Shown here: in pieces, positions 1-7,832 of the stretch
Position numbering within the stretch: the stretch's first letter is position 1
Layout of the letters: every line of letters starts with the position of its first letter
Source of the DNA: Saccharothrix australiensis
GTDB lineage: Bacteria; Actinomycetota; Actinomycetes; Mycobacteriales; Pseudonocardiaceae
DNA length: 64,000 nt
Reading direction: 5' to 3'
Assembly (NCBI RefSeq): GCF_003634935.1
Contig: NZ_RBXO01000001.1
Span: 1,823,501 to 1,887,500, forward strand
Notes under the pieces: model-generated
Seen by the model: only the letters and a program-made list of their open reading frames with translations
Told to the model about the DNA's origin: nothing
Databases searched by the model: none
Position numbers and translations under genes: made by a program

Positions 1-97
1 GGCCCGGCTGCGGGTGGTGGTGGACCAGGTCGCCTCGCTCACCGACGCGCAGGCCGTGGCGTGGCACCTGGCGAACGGCTCCTCCGTTCCGCTGTGA
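1..97 (+). CDS. dgt: dGTPase (deoxyguanosinetriphosphate triphosphohydrolase), 3' end only
   Basis: Only the last 31 codons are inside the window; the gene enters from the left edge. The tail RLRVVVDQVASLTDAQAVAW is what I recognise as the conserved C-terminus of actinobacterial dGTPases (HD-superfamily enzymes that hydrolyse dGTP to deoxyguanosine and triphosphate). In many actinomycetes dgt lies just upstream of dnaG. Here dnaG is also on the plus strand but 3.2 kb further on, with a serpin, a decarboxylase-like gene and a sigma factor in between. The catalytic HD residues are outside the window, so the call rests on the tail and on context. Confidence 0.72.
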   Translation, partial: ARLRVVVDQVASLTDAQAVAWHLANGSSVPL

Positions 98-116
98 TCG
101 GTGGCACACTCGGGGT

Positions 117-362
117 ATGGCCGAGGAGTCCACGCGACCGCCGGGCCGACCGTGGCCGTGGCGCAGACCAAGCCGCGACCCGGTGTACGCCGGCGACGTG
201 ACCGACGAGGGCTGGACCGACGACCCGGACGACGGGTCCGCCGGGGTGCGCGAGCCCCGGCGGCCCAAGCCGCTCGGGCCGTCCTCGGGCGCCGGGGAGC
301 GCCCGATCCCGGACGACCCCGTGGCGGTGGAGGCGAGCCAGTGCCTGATCGAGCGCACCTGA
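117..362 (+). CDS. Small hydrophilic hypothetical protein overlapping the serpin start
   Basis: An 81-residue ORF with an ATG start 19 bases after the dgt stop. The protein is rich in Pro, Arg, Asp and Gly, has no hydrophobic segment and no domain I recognise. Its stop codon lies inside the next gene: the serpin start (GTG at 341) and its Shine-Dalgarno sequence GGAGG (329-333) are within this reading frame, giving a 22-base overlap typical of translational coupling. That arrangement is the best argument that it is translated; function unknown. Confidence 0.5.
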   Translation: MAEESTRPPGRPWPWRRPSRDPVYAGDVTDEGWTDDPDDGSAGVREPRRPKPLGPSSGAGERPIPDDPVAVEASQCLIERT

Positions 363-1387
363 GGTTCGTCCTCGCCCTGCACGACGCCATCGCACCCGAT
401 CGCGGTCGCAACGCGTGCTGGTCGCCGTACTCGGTGGCCGCCGCGCTCGGCATGGTCGCCCGCGCCGCGCGCGGCACGGCGCGGCGCGAGGTCGTCGCGC
501 TGCTCGGCGAGGACCACGCCGACCTGCTCAAGGCGTCCGACGTCGGCGACGACGCCGAGTCCGCCGTCGCGAACACGCTGTGGGTGTGGGAGGGGTTGCC
601 GCTGCGCGAGGACTTCCTCGCGGAGGTGGCCGGGTGGCCGGGCGGGCGGGTCCGGTCCGCGCCGTTCCGCGCCGATCCGGGTGGCGTGCGCGAGGTGATC
701 AACGCCGACGTCGCCGACACCACCAGGGGCCTGGTGCCGCGGCTGCTGCCGCCCGGCGCGATCACCGCGGACACGGTGGCGACGCTGGTCAACGCCCTGT
801 ACCTGAAGTGCGCGTGGGCCGAGGAGTTCCCGGCGCGCGACACCGCGCCACGGCCGTTCCGGGGCGCGGGCGACGTGCCGACGATGCGGCTGGAGACCAC
901 CCTGCGCTACGGCCGGACCGCCGGCTGGGAGGCCGTCGCGCTCGCGGCGCGGGGCGGCGTGGAGGCGGTCGTGCTGCTGCCCGCCGGCGACCTCGGCTCG
1001 ACCGAGGGGGTGCCGGGGGTGCTGGACGCGCTGGACCGGCAACGGGTGGAGCTGTTCCTGCCGAAGCTGGACCTCGCCGTGCCGACGGCCCTGGGCGACG
1101 CGCTGCGCGCGGTCGGGGTGCGCGCGGTGTTCACCGAGGACGCCGGGCTGACCGGGCTGAGCCCCGACCCGCGGCTGCGCGTGGACGAGGTGCTGCACGA
1201 ATCCGTGCTGCGGGTGGACGAGCAGGGGTTCGAGGGCGCGGCCGCGACCGCCGTGACGATGCGCCTGACGTCGGTCGTGGAGCACCCGCCGGCGCGGACC
1301 GTGCGGGTGGACCGGCCGCACCTGCTGCTGGTGCGGCACGCCGGCACCGGCGCGGTCTACTTCCTGGCCCAGGTCGCCGCGCCCTGA
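341..1387 (+). CDS. Serpin (serine protease inhibitor family)
   Basis: A 348-residue serpin-fold protein, slightly shorter than eukaryotic serpins (about 380) and without a signal peptide, so probably cytoplasmic unless exported another way. Near residue 20 WSPYSVAAALGMVARAARG is the serpin N-terminal signature; NALYLKCAW lies mid-protein. The reactive-loop hinge EGAAATAV starts near residue 298, and counting 17 residues from the conserved Glu puts the scissile bond near LT-S. P14 is Phe rather than the usual Thr/Ser, which could affect loop insertion. GTG at 341 is preferred because GGAGG sits 7 bases upstream and upstream codons are low complexity. Inhibitory serpins trap proteases by loop insertion; the target here is unknown. 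Confidence 0.85.
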   Translation: MPDRAHLRFVLALHDAIAPDRGRNACWSPYSVAAALGMVARAARGTARREVVALLGEDHADLLKASDVGDDAESAVANTLWVWEGLPLREDFLAEVAGWPGGRVRSAPFRADPGGVREVINADVADTTRGLVPRLLPPGAITADTVATLVNALYLKCAWAEEFPARDTAPRPFRGAGDVPTMRLETTLRYGRTAGWEAVALAARGGVEAVVLLPAGDLGSTEGVPGVLDALDRQRVELFLPKLDLAVPTALGDALRAVGVRAVFTEDAGLTGLSPDPRLRVDEVLHESVLRVDEQGFEGAAATAVTMRLTSVVEHPPARTVRVDRPHLLLVRHAGTGAVYFLAQVAAP

Positions 1388-1605
1388 TCCGGGAAGCGGA
1401 GCTGGAGCCGCATCCCCTCGCCGTCGCGGCCGGGCAGCGCGCACAGCAGGACGGAGCCGCGCTCGCCGTGGCGGACCCGGACGGCGCACGAGTCGCCCGC
1501 CAGCAGGGTGCCCGCGAGCATTCCGGCGGCTTCCGGGTCGAGTTCCAGGGTCAGACTGGTCATGGGAATCGACGCTATGCCCTCCGTCACCACCAACCCA
1601 GTCAC
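1357..1605 (-). CDS. Small hypothetical protein, convergent with the serpin
   Basis: An 82-residue ORF (GTG start at 1605), or 68 residues if it starts at the internal ATG at 1563, which begins MTSLTLELDPEAAGMLAG and looks like a natural N-terminus. The product is a small, probably all-beta polypeptide (alternating TLELD, AVRVRHGERGSVLL, GMRLQLRF) with no motif I can name. Its 3' end overlaps the serpin 3' end by 31 bases in the opposite orientation. Neither start has a clear Shine-Dalgarno sequence, so this is a moderate call. The promoter of the next plus-strand gene lies immediately beyond it. Confidence 0.45.
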   Translation of the reverse strand: MTGLVVTEGIASIPMTSLTLELDPEAAGMLAGTLLAGDSCAVRVRHGERGSVLLCALPGRDGEGMRLQLRFPDQGAATWARK

Positions 1606-1612
1606 CTGAAGG

Positions 1613-1639
1613 TGTCACGTTCCGCGCGCCCGTCCCGTC
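1613..1639 (+). promoter_or_regulatory. Candidate ECF41-type promoter for the decarboxylase gene
   Basis: TGTCACG (1613-1619), exactly 16 bases, then CGTC (1636-1639), ending 29 bases before the ATG at 1669. The published ECF41 target consensus is TGTCACA-N16-CGTC, so this matches all but the last base of the upstream element and has exact spacing. The convergent neighbour at 2426-3316 encodes an ECF41-type sigma factor, and ECF41 factors classically control adjacent decarboxylase/oxidoreductase/epimerase genes. Match seen in sequence; regulation inferred. Confidence 0.72.
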
Positions 1640-1668
1640 CCCGGTGTGGAACCGAGACAGGAGGGGAC

Positions 1669-2235
1669 ATGCCCAGGATTCCGTTGCTCACGACCCGAGA
1701 GGCGAACCCGCTGGTCAAGCTGGCGTACTGGTTCTCAAGGCGGAAGTTCGGCGCGGTGCCGGAACCGGTCGCGGTGACCGCGCACCACCGCAAGCTGATG
1801 ATGGCGAGCGCGCGTCACGAACTCGGTGTCGAAGGGGCCGCGAAGACGCTGCCGGCGTCGTTGCGGGACCTGGTGGTGTACGCGGCGGCGGCCAAGCTCG
1901 GCTGCTCGTGGTGCGTCGACTTCACCGCCATGCTGATCAAGCATGAGGGGCTGGACGTCGACCGGCTGCGCGAGATCCACACCTACCGGTCGTCGGACAA
2001 GTACACCGAGCTGGAGAAGCTGGCGCTGGCCTACGCGGACGCGATGACCGAAACCCCCATCACGGTGACCGACGAGCAGGTCGCCGAACTGGAGGAGCGG
2101 CTGGGGCGCGCCGGTGTGGTCGAGCTGACCTACCTGATCGCGCTGGAGAACCACCGCGGCCGGTTCAACTCGGCGCTGGGGATCACCGACCAGGGCTTCA
2201 CCTCCGGCGACGCGTGCCGGGTGCCGATGCCGTGA
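1669..2235 (+). CDS. Carboxymuconolactone decarboxylase/AhpD-like family protein
   Basis: A 188-residue alpha-helical protein of the CMD/AhpD superfamily. The redox motif CSWC (in KLGCSWCVDFTAMLI) sits in the usual helix, followed by the family pattern ending in ELTYLIALENHRGRFNSALG. AhpD-type members reduce peroxiredoxins or act as peroxidases, while true gamma-carboxymuconolactone decarboxylases lack CxxC, so a redox role is more likely than aromatic catabolism. GAGGGG lies just ahead of the ATG. A match to the ECF41 promoter motif is upstream and the sigma factor is convergent, so this is probably its target. Exact substrate unknown. Confidence 0.85.
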   Translation: MPRIPLLTTREANPLVKLAYWFSRRKFGAVPEPVAVTAHHRKLMMASARHELGVEGAAKTLPASLRDLVVYAAAAKLGCSWCVDFTAMLIKHEGLDVDRLREIHTYRSSDKYTELEKLALAYADAMTETPITVTDEQVAELEERLGRAGVVELTYLIALENHRGRFNSALGITDQGFTSGDACRVPMP

Positions 2236-2240
2236 GCGGG

Positions 2241-2285
2241 CCGGGTGCGGTCGGCCGTGCCTGCCGGACGGCCGACCGCACCCGG
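2241..2285. terminator. Bidirectional terminator between CMD gene and ECF41 sigma gene
   Basis: A perfect 18-bp inverted repeat (2241-2258 and 2268-2285) with a 9-base loop lies 5 bases after the decarboxylase stop, between two convergent genes. There is no long U tract, as is usual for actinomycete terminators. Confidence 0.75.
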
Positions 2286-2425
2286 CTGATCGCGTTGTGG
2301 ACACACGCTCCCGTGTAGCGCTGATCACAGTCGTGCACATCACAGTTGTGCACATCACGGCCGAGCACCGCCACGGTCGCGCACCGCCGGGTCGAGCGGT
2401 GCCGGACCGGGTGCCGCCGGGACGA

Positions 2426-3316
2426 TCAGAACCGGACGTGCTTGAGCTTGTCCGGGTTGGCGAAGTCGTAGAACGCGGCCACCTTGCCGTCGCGCACCAC
2501 GAACGTGCTCACGCGGGCCGCCAGGTCGTCCCGCGCCCGCACCTTGATCCCCAGCTCGCCGTTGACCAGCACCGCCTCGCCGCCGTGCAGGCCCCCGTAC
2601 CGCCGCACCAGGCCCAGCGCGAACCGGGCGACCTTCTCCGCGCCGGTGATGACGTTGATCGCCGTGCGCGCCTTGCCGCCGCTGTCGCCCACCACCACGG
2701 CGTCCGGGTGCAGCAGGCCGACCACCGCGTCCACGTCACCGGAGGCCAGCGCCGCCAGGAACCGCTCCAGCACCTCGCGCTGCTCGTCCAGCGCGACGCG
2801 GGGCGGCGGGGGAGCGGCCGACGCCGCGCGCCTGCCCCGCGAGGCGTGCTGGCGCGCCGTGCCGACCGTGCAGCCCAGCGTCTCGGCGATCGACTCGAAC
2901 GGCACCCCGAACGCGTCGTGCAGCACGAACGCCACCCGCTGCTCGGGCGTGAGCCGGTCGAGCACCACCAGCGCCGCCATCCGCACGCCGTCGTCGCGGA
3001 CCACCGACTCCAGCGGGTCGTCCTCGAACGACGTGACCAGCGGCTCGGGCAGCCACTGGCCCACGTACTTCTCCCGCCGCACGGCCGCCGACCGCAGCCG
3101 GTCCAGGCAGATGCGCCCCACGACGGTGGTCAGCCAGCCCCGCAGCTCCTGGATGTCCTCCCGCGCCCGGTCCGACAGCCGGGTCAGCCGCAGCCACGCC
3201 TCCTGCACCGCGTCCTCCGCGTCGGCGACGCTGCCGGTGAGCCGGTAGGCGACGCCGATCAGGTGCGACCGGTGCTCGGTGAAGGTGGCGGCCAGGGTCT
3301 GCTCGGCTGCGGTCAC
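2426..3316 (-). CDS. ECF41-family RNA polymerase sigma factor with SnoaL-like C-terminal domain
   Basis: A 296-residue extracytoplasmic-function sigma factor. Region 2 (YRLTGSVADAEDAVQEAWLR) and region 4 (LTPEQRVAFVLHDAFGVPF, then an HTH ending GTARQHASRGRR) are followed by a C-terminal NTF2/SnoaL-like extension of about 120 residues. The hallmarks of ECF41 are present: WLPEPL in the sigma2-sigma4 linker, GDSGGKA, close to the family DGGGK motif, and NPDKL near the end. In this family the C-terminal domain replaces an anti-sigma factor and tunes activity. No anti-sigma gene is nearby. The GTG at 3316 begins VTAAEQTLAATF, a natural family start. It converges on a CMD-family gene carrying a matching promoter. 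Confidence 0.93.
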   Translation of the reverse strand: MTAAEQTLAATFTEHRSHLIGVAYRLTGSVADAEDAVQEAWLRLTRLSDRAREDIQELRGWLTTVVGRICLDRLRSAAVRREKYVGQWLPEPLVTSFEDDPLESVVRDDGVRMAALVVLDRLTPEQRVAFVLHDAFGVPFESIAETLGCTVGTARQHASRGRRAASAAPPPPRVALDEQREVLERFLAALASGDVDAVVGLLHPDAVVVGDSGGKARTAINVITGAEKVARFALGLVRRYGGLHGGEAVLVNGELGIKVRARDDLAARVSTFVVRDGKVAAFYDFANPDKLKHVRF

Positions 3317-3350
3317 GCACCCCAGTCTGCCGGCACTAGACTCGCCCACC

Positions 3351-5243
3351 GTGGCAGGACGAATCCGGGACAGCGATATCGCGTTGGTGCGGGACCGCAG
3401 CCGGATCGACGAGGTCGTCGGCGACCACGTCTCGCTGCGGCGGGCGGGCGGCGGCGCGCTGAAGGGCCTGTGCCCGTTCCACGACGAGAAGTCGCCCAGC
3501 TTCAACGTGCGGCCCACGCACGGCACGTTCCACTGCTTCGGCTGCGGCGAGGGCGGCGACGTGATCGCCTTCGTGATGAAGATCGAGCACCTGGGCTTCG
3601 TGGAGGCCGTCGAACGGCTCGCCGACCGCGCCGGCATCCAGCTCACCTACGAGGGCGGCGGCGCGACCATCCAGCGGGACCGGGGCACCCGCAGCCGCCT
3701 GATCGAGGCGCACCGGGCCGCGGCCGAGTTCTACGCCGAGCAGCTCGCGACGCCGGAGGCCCTGCCCGCCCGCGAGTTCCTCGCGCAGCGCGGGTTCGAC
3801 GAGTCCGCCGCCCGGATGTTCGGCTGCGGTTTCGCGCCCGCCGGGTGGGACCGGCTGACCAAGCACCTGCTCGGGCGCGGGTTCGAGCTGACCGAGCTGA
3901 TCAAGGCGCAGCTGTCCAAGGAGGGCAGGCAGGGCCCGATCGACCGGTTCCACCGCAGGCTGCTGTGGCCGATCCGGGACATGGGCGGCGACGTCGTCGG
4001 CTTCGGCGCGCGCCGGATCTTCGACGACGACCAGATCCAGGCCAAGTACCTCAACACCAGCGAGAGCCCGATCTACAAGAAGTCCCAGGTGCTGTTCGGG
4101 CTCGACCTGGCCAAGCGGGAGATCGCCAAGCGCAGGCAGGCCGTGGTGGTCGAGGGCTACACCGACGTGATGGCCATGCACCTCGCGGGCGTGCCGACGG
4201 CGGTCGCGTCCTGCGGCACGGCGTTCGGCGCGGATCACATGAACGTGCTGCGCCGCCTGCTGATCGACGACGACCTCAACGGCGAGGTGATCTTCACCTT
4301 CGACGGCGACGCGGCCGGGCAGAAGGCGGCGCTGAAGGCGTTCGAGGGCGAGCAGCAGTTCTCCGCGCAGACCTACATCGCGATCGCGCCCGACGACATG
4401 GACCCGTGCGAGCTGCGCCAGGCCAAGGGCGACGTGGCGGTGCGGGACCTGGTGGCGCGGCGCACACCGCTGTTCGAGTTCGCGATCCGGACCCAGTTGC
4501 AGGCGTACGACCTGGACTCGGTGGACGGCCGCGTCGAGGCGCTGAAGAAGATGGTCCCGTTCGTGGCGCAGATCAAGGACCGCGCCAAGCGGGACGGCTA
4601 CGCGACCAAGCTCGCCTGGTGGGTCGGCTGGGACGACGAGTCGGCCGTGGTGCGGCGGGTGCGCGAGACGGCCACCGGGCGGGCGCCGGCGAAGGGCCGG
4701 TCGCGCCCGGTCGACCCGAACCAGGGCGCGCTCGCGGTGGAGGTCGACGGCCCGGCGCGGCCCGACCCGCGCGACATGCGGCTGTGGCACCAGCGCGAGG
4801 CGCTCAAGGTCGCGTTGCAGCTGCCGGAGATGGCCGGGCCGTACTACGACTCGCTGCCCGACGAGGCGTTCACGCACCCCGTGTACCAGGCGCTGCACCG
4901 GGCGATCCGGGAGGCGGGCGGCGCGTCCGGCGGCCTGTCCGGTCCGGCGTTCGTCGACGCGGTGAGCAGGCAGTGTGACCAGCAGGCCGTGCGGTCGGTG
5001 CTGACCGAGCTGTCCGTCGAGCCGTTGCAGGTGCGGGCGGACGACGAGTACCGGTACGTGCAGAGCGTGCTGACCCGGTTGCAGCAGCTGCTGGTGGCCG
5101 CGCAGATCGTGGAGATCAAGTCGCGGCTGCGGCGGGTGTCGCCGGTCGAGGAGGCCGACGAGTACCGGGCGCTGTTCGGCGACCTGATCGCGCTGGAGGC
5201 GTACCACAAGGAGCTGGGCGAACAAGCGGTGGGCGGGCTGTGA
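3351..5243 (+). CDS. dnaG: DNA primase
   Basis: A 630-residue bacterial primase that makes the RNA primers for lagging-strand synthesis and replication restart with the replicative helicase. The N-terminal CHC2 zinc-binding domain has C41, H44, C62 and C65. The TOPRIM domain follows, with EGYTDV (E268) and FDGDAAG (D318, D320) as metal ligands. The C-terminal helicase-interaction domain is rich in helices. The start is GTG at 3351, giving VAGRIRDSDIALVRDR, the usual actinobacterial N-terminus. It is divergent from the ECF41 gene with only 34 bases between starts, so the promoters must overlap. The next gene overlaps its stop by one base. Confidence 0.97.
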   Translation: MAGRIRDSDIALVRDRSRIDEVVGDHVSLRRAGGGALKGLCPFHDEKSPSFNVRPTHGTFHCFGCGEGGDVIAFVMKIEHLGFVEAVERLADRAGIQLTYEGGGATIQRDRGTRSRLIEAHRAAAEFYAEQLATPEALPAREFLAQRGFDESAARMFGCGFAPAGWDRLTKHLLGRGFELTELIKAQLSKEGRQGPIDRFHRRLLWPIRDMGGDVVGFGARRIFDDDQIQAKYLNTSESPIYKKSQVLFGLDLAKREIAKRRQAVVVEGYTDVMAMHLAGVPTAVASCGTAFGADHMNVLRRLLIDDDLNGEVIFTFDGDAAGQKAALKAFEGEQQFSAQTYIAIAPDDMDPCELRQAKGDVAVRDLVARRTPLFEFAIRTQLQAYDLDSVDGRVEALKKMVPFVAQIKDRAKRDGYATKLAWWVGWDDESAVVRRVRETATGRAPAKGRSRPVDPNQGALAVEVDGPARPDPRDMRLWHQREALKVALQLPEMAGPYYDSLPDEAFTHPVYQALHRAIREAGGASGGLSGPAFVDAVSRQCDQQAVRSVLTELSVEPLQVRADDEYRYVQSVLTRLQQLLVAAQIVEIKSRLRRVSPVEEADEYRALFGDLIALEAYHKELGEQAVGGL

Positions 5244-5755
5244 TGGGGCTGTGGCGCAGGCTGTTCGGCACGGGCGCGCCCGACGGGTTCACCGGTGCGC
5301 TGGCGTCCGACGAGCGCGTGCTGGCGTCGGCGGCGACCGGTGACGGGTTCCTGGTCGCGACCACGCTGGGGCTGTGGCTGCCCGGACCGCGGCGGCTGGG
5401 CTGGCACCTGGTGTCGAAGGCCACGTGGAGCGGCACGGCGTTGACCGTGGTCGAGGCGGAGGAGGACGGTGCGGCGGGCGAGGCCGTGCTGCTGCGCGAC
5501 CTGCCGCCGCACCGGTACGCGCTGACGTCGCCGGGCAAGGTGCCCGAGGTGGTGCACGCGCGGGTGACCGGGTCGATCCGGTCGCGCGAGCGGAACGACG
5601 GGCTGGGCGCGTGGTTCGTGCAGCGCAAGGTGCCCGGTCGGGACGGCGTGGTGCTCCAGGTGCGGCCGGACGAGGGCGCGGACGTGGCGCGGGTCCGGCA
5701 GGTGGCCGCCGAGGTGGCGGCGAAGATCGCGCGGTTGAGGGCTGCCGGCCGGTAG
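5243..5755 (+). CDS. Conserved hypothetical protein downstream of dnaG
   Basis: A 170-residue protein whose ATG overlaps the dnaG stop (TGATG), so it is very probably co-translated with dnaG. The sequence is a run of short beta strands (ERVLASAATGDGFLVATTLGLWLPG) followed by one C-terminal helix, which suggests a PH-like or beta-barrel fold. There is no signal peptide or membrane segment. I recall a similar gene after dnaG in many actinobacteria, but no function is known to me. A GTG three bases earlier (5240) would add one residue. Confidence 0.75.
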   Translation: MGLWRRLFGTGAPDGFTGALASDERVLASAATGDGFLVATTLGLWLPGPRRLGWHLVSKATWSGTALTVVEAEEDGAAGEAVLLRDLPPHRYALTSPGKVPEVVHARVTGSIRSRERNDGLGAWFVQRKVPGRDGVVLQVRPDEGADVARVRQVAAEVAAKIARLRAAGR

Positions 5756-5804
5756 CAGTACGGGCGTACTGTGAGGGGCGTCCGCAGCGCTACGGGGGGT
5801 GCCC

Positions 5805-6551
5805 ATGTGGAGTCCGGCGAAGTACCTGGCGTTCGGCGACCACCGCGCGCGACCGTTCCACGACCTGCTGGCCGGGGTCGGCGCGGAGGACCCGCGCCGG
5901 GTGGTCGACCTGGGCTGCGGTCCGGGGACCCTGACGGCCGTGCTGGCGCGGCGGTGGCCGTCGGCGGTGGTGGAGGCGCTCGACTCGGCGCCGGAGATGG
6001 TGGCGGCGGCGCGGGAGCGCGGGCTCGACGCGCGGGTCGGGGACGTGACCACGTGGCGGCCCGCGCCGGACACCGACGTGGTGGTGGCCAACGCGGTGCT
6101 GCACTGGGTGCCGGGGCACGAGGACCTGCTGCGGCGGTGGGTCGGCGAGTTGCCTTCCGGGGCGTGGCTGGCGGTGCAGGTGCCGGGCAACTTCGACGCG
6201 CCTTCGCACGCCCTCACGCGCGCCTTGGTGGCGTCGTCGTGGCCGTCGCTGGTCGGTGTGGTGCCCGAGGCGCCGGTGCTCGACCCGGTGGGCTACGCGG
6301 GCGTCCTGGGCGCCGCGGAGGTGGACGCCTGGGAGACCACCTACCTCCAGCGGCTGGAGGGGCCGGACGCCGTGCTGGAGTGGCTCAGCGGGACGACTTT
6401 GCGGCCCGTGCGCGCCGCGCTGGACGACGCGGGGTGGGCGGAGTTCCGGGGTCGGTTGGGGCCGTTGCTGCGCGAGGCGTACCCGGAGCGGGCGGACGGG
6501 ACGACGTGGTTCCCGTTCCGCCGCGTCTTCGCCGTGGCGCGGGTGCGCTGA
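5805..6551 (+). CDS. tam: Trans-aconitate 2-methyltransferase-like SAM-dependent methyltransferase
   Basis: A 248-residue class I methyltransferase. Motif I is [15 protein letters not shown] near residue 30, followed by the acidic LDSAP that binds the adenosine ribose. The N-terminus [22 protein letters not shown] and the segment [17 protein letters not shown] resemble the Tam family, which methylates trans-aconitate, an inhibitor of aconitase. ATG at 5805 is preferred over an upstream GTG because GGGGGG precedes it at suitable spacing. It stands alone, 49 bases after the preceding gene. Confidence 0.83.
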   Translation: MWSPAKYLAFGDHRARPFHDLLAGVGAEDPRRVVDLGCGPGTLTAVLARRWPSAVVEALDSAPEMVAAARERGLDARVGDVTTWRPAPDTDVVVANAVLHWVPGHEDLLRRWVGELPSGAWLAVQVPGNFDAPSHALTRALVASSWPSLVGVVPEAPVLDPVGYAGVLGAAEVDAWETTYLQRLEGPDAVLEWLSGTTLRPVRAALDDAGWAEFRGRLGPLLREAYPERADGTTWFPFRRVFAVARVR

Positions 6552-6659
6552 TCCGGTGTGCGCTGATCCGGTTTGCACTGGTGCGGCGCACGCTGCCCCG
6601 TGCGCGGCCGTCCCCGGCCGGGTGCCGCTCGATCGCCGTCGCGCCGGTTCCGACGCCGC

Positions 6660-6899
6660 TCAGGTGGCGTTCGCGCGCGGGATCACGGGGTCCGGCCGGT
6701 GACCGTTGGTACGGGCCTCGGACCGCCGCCCGAACCCGGTCTTCTCGCTGACCTTGGCGCGCACGATCCCGGCCGCGCCCTGCACCGCGGGGTGGTCGGC
6801 GACGGCGTGGAACGCCCGAGCGATCTGCTCGTACCGCTCACGGCCCGCCCGAGCACCGAGCACGTAGCCGACGGCCGCCCCAAGCAGGATGCCCTTCAT
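6660..6899 (-). CDS. Small YtxH-like membrane-associated protein
   Basis: A 79-residue protein starting MKGILLGAAVGYVLGARAGRE, a glycine-rich hydrophobic N-terminal segment followed by a basic amphipathic helix, as in YtxH/general-stress-protein-like small proteins. The ATG at 6899 is chosen because a good purine-rich Shine-Dalgarno sequence (GGAGAGGAG) lies upstream. It probably sits at the membrane; function not known. The 108 bases between the tam stop and this stop hold no other gene. Confidence 0.7.
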   Translation of the reverse strand: MKGILLGAAVGYVLGARAGRERYEQIARAFHAVADHPAVQGAAGIVRAKVSEKTGFGRRSEARTNGHRPDPVIPRANAT

Positions 6900-7036
6900 G
6901 AGGTCTCCTCTCCTCCCGTCGTGCCTGGTCACACCCCATCCCGTCGCAACAGGAGGGGGGTGTGCACGAGCACTGTTCCAGATGCGCTAGAGTTGTGTCC
7001 CGTCAGGCCGAGAGGCCCGGCGCGACAACCGAACAT

Positions 7037-7108
7037 TCCCCCTTAGCTCAATGGCAGAGCATTCGACTGTTAATCGAAGGGTTACTGGTTCGAATCCAGT
7101 AGGGGGAG
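7037..7108 (+). tRNA. tRNA-Asn (GTT)
   Basis: A complete cloverleaf: acceptor TCCCCCT pairs with AGGGGGA (7101-7107), D-arm TAGCTCAATGGCAGAGCA, anticodon loop CTGTTAA with GTT at 7069-7071, and T-arm GGTTCGAATCC. CCA is not encoded. Its 3' part (7072-7099) is repeated exactly at 10160-10187, so this gene is the integration site of the element that follows. The copy here is intact, meaning the element rebuilt the gene on insertion. Confidence 0.96.
7072..7099 (+). repeat. att site, left copy, inside tRNA-Asn
   Basis: The 28 bases from the anticodon arm to the T-arm of tRNA-Asn, identical to 10160-10187. It corresponds to the left attachment site, with the element supplying the sequence that restores the tRNA. 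Confidence 0.85.
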
Positions 7109-7116
7109 CTTAGCCC

Positions 7117-7155
7117 CAGGTCAGCACCCGTCCACTGTGGACGGGTGCTGACCTG
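7117..7155. terminator. Terminator after tRNA-Asn
   Basis: A perfect 18-bp stem (7117-7134 with 7138-7155) and 3-base loop begins 9 bases after the tRNA. It lies between the tRNA and the convergent integrase 3' end and can serve both. It came in with the element, because a different hairpin follows the right-hand tRNA copy. Confidence 0.8.
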
Positions 7156-7174
7156 TCTACGTCCAGCCCATGCT

Positions 7175-7815
7175 TTACCCACACCCTTGGTGACGACTCG
7201 GCGGCTCTGCGATCACCTCCAGGATGGCCGCCGCGCCCGTCCGCGAAACCTTCCGCTTGAAGTACCTGTCCTGGGTCATGGACACCTTGGCGTGGCCGAG
7301 CTGGTCCGCGGCGGCCCGAGCGGACAGACCTGCGTCGTCCATCATCGACGCCACGGTCTTGCGGTAGACGTGGCTCGTGACCCAGGCGTAGCCGGCCGCC
7401 TCGAACACCTCCTTCAGGTCGGCGTTGGTGTTGGACGGGTCACGCAGGCCACCTCTCGGGGCGGTGAACACCGGATCACCCGGCTGGGCGTCCGCCGGGC
7501 GACGCGCCCGTAGCATCGCCACCGCCCATGAGGGCAACTCGATCGTCCGGTAGCCGCTCTTGCTCTTCGGCGCGGGTTTGATGATCAGTCCCACGCCTCT
7601 CACCCGTACGACCGTGCCGCGCACTTCGACCGCGCCCGCGTCGAGGTCCACCGCGTCCCACACGATGGCTGCCCTCTCGCCGATCCGGAGACCACTGGCG
7701 GCCATCATGTCCGTGAAGTCCGGGAGGTCTCGGGCGACGGCTTTCTTGTCCGCCGCGATCTTCGCACGCAGTTCCCGAGCCTGATCGATTTCGAGAGCAC
7801 GGGCGGGTTTGTCAG
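7175..7815 (-). pseudogene. Tyrosine recombinase (phage-type integrase), C-terminal catalytic domain only
   Basis: About 210 residues of an integrase catalytic domain: ASGLRIGERAAIVW carries the first catalytic Arg, HVYRKTVASMMDDAGLS has the His-x-x-Arg box, LGHAKVSMTQDRYFKRK has the later His and the nucleophile Tyr. The catalytic residues needed for strand exchange are thus visible. The roughly 150-200 residues of arm-binding and core-binding domain expected upstream are absent. Recognisable sequence starts around RALEIDQARELRAKI, where the divergent NUDIX gene begins. The frame stays open further upstream, but that is the shadow of the NUDIX gene. Truncation is therefore inferred from loss of similarity rather than a stop. 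Confidence 0.8.
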
Positions 7816-7832
7816 TACTCTCGATAGAGGCC

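Noticed and set aside
415..2235. 606-codon open frame across the serpin and CMD genes
   Set aside because: Its first 400 codons are an Arg/Ala/Gly-rich shadow of the serpin; only the end (from 1669) is a real gene.
2297..4978. 893-codon plus-strand frame over the sigma factor and dnaG
   Set aside because: Low-complexity Arg/Pro/His composition, antisense to the ECF41 gene and out of frame with dnaG; GC-rich shadow.
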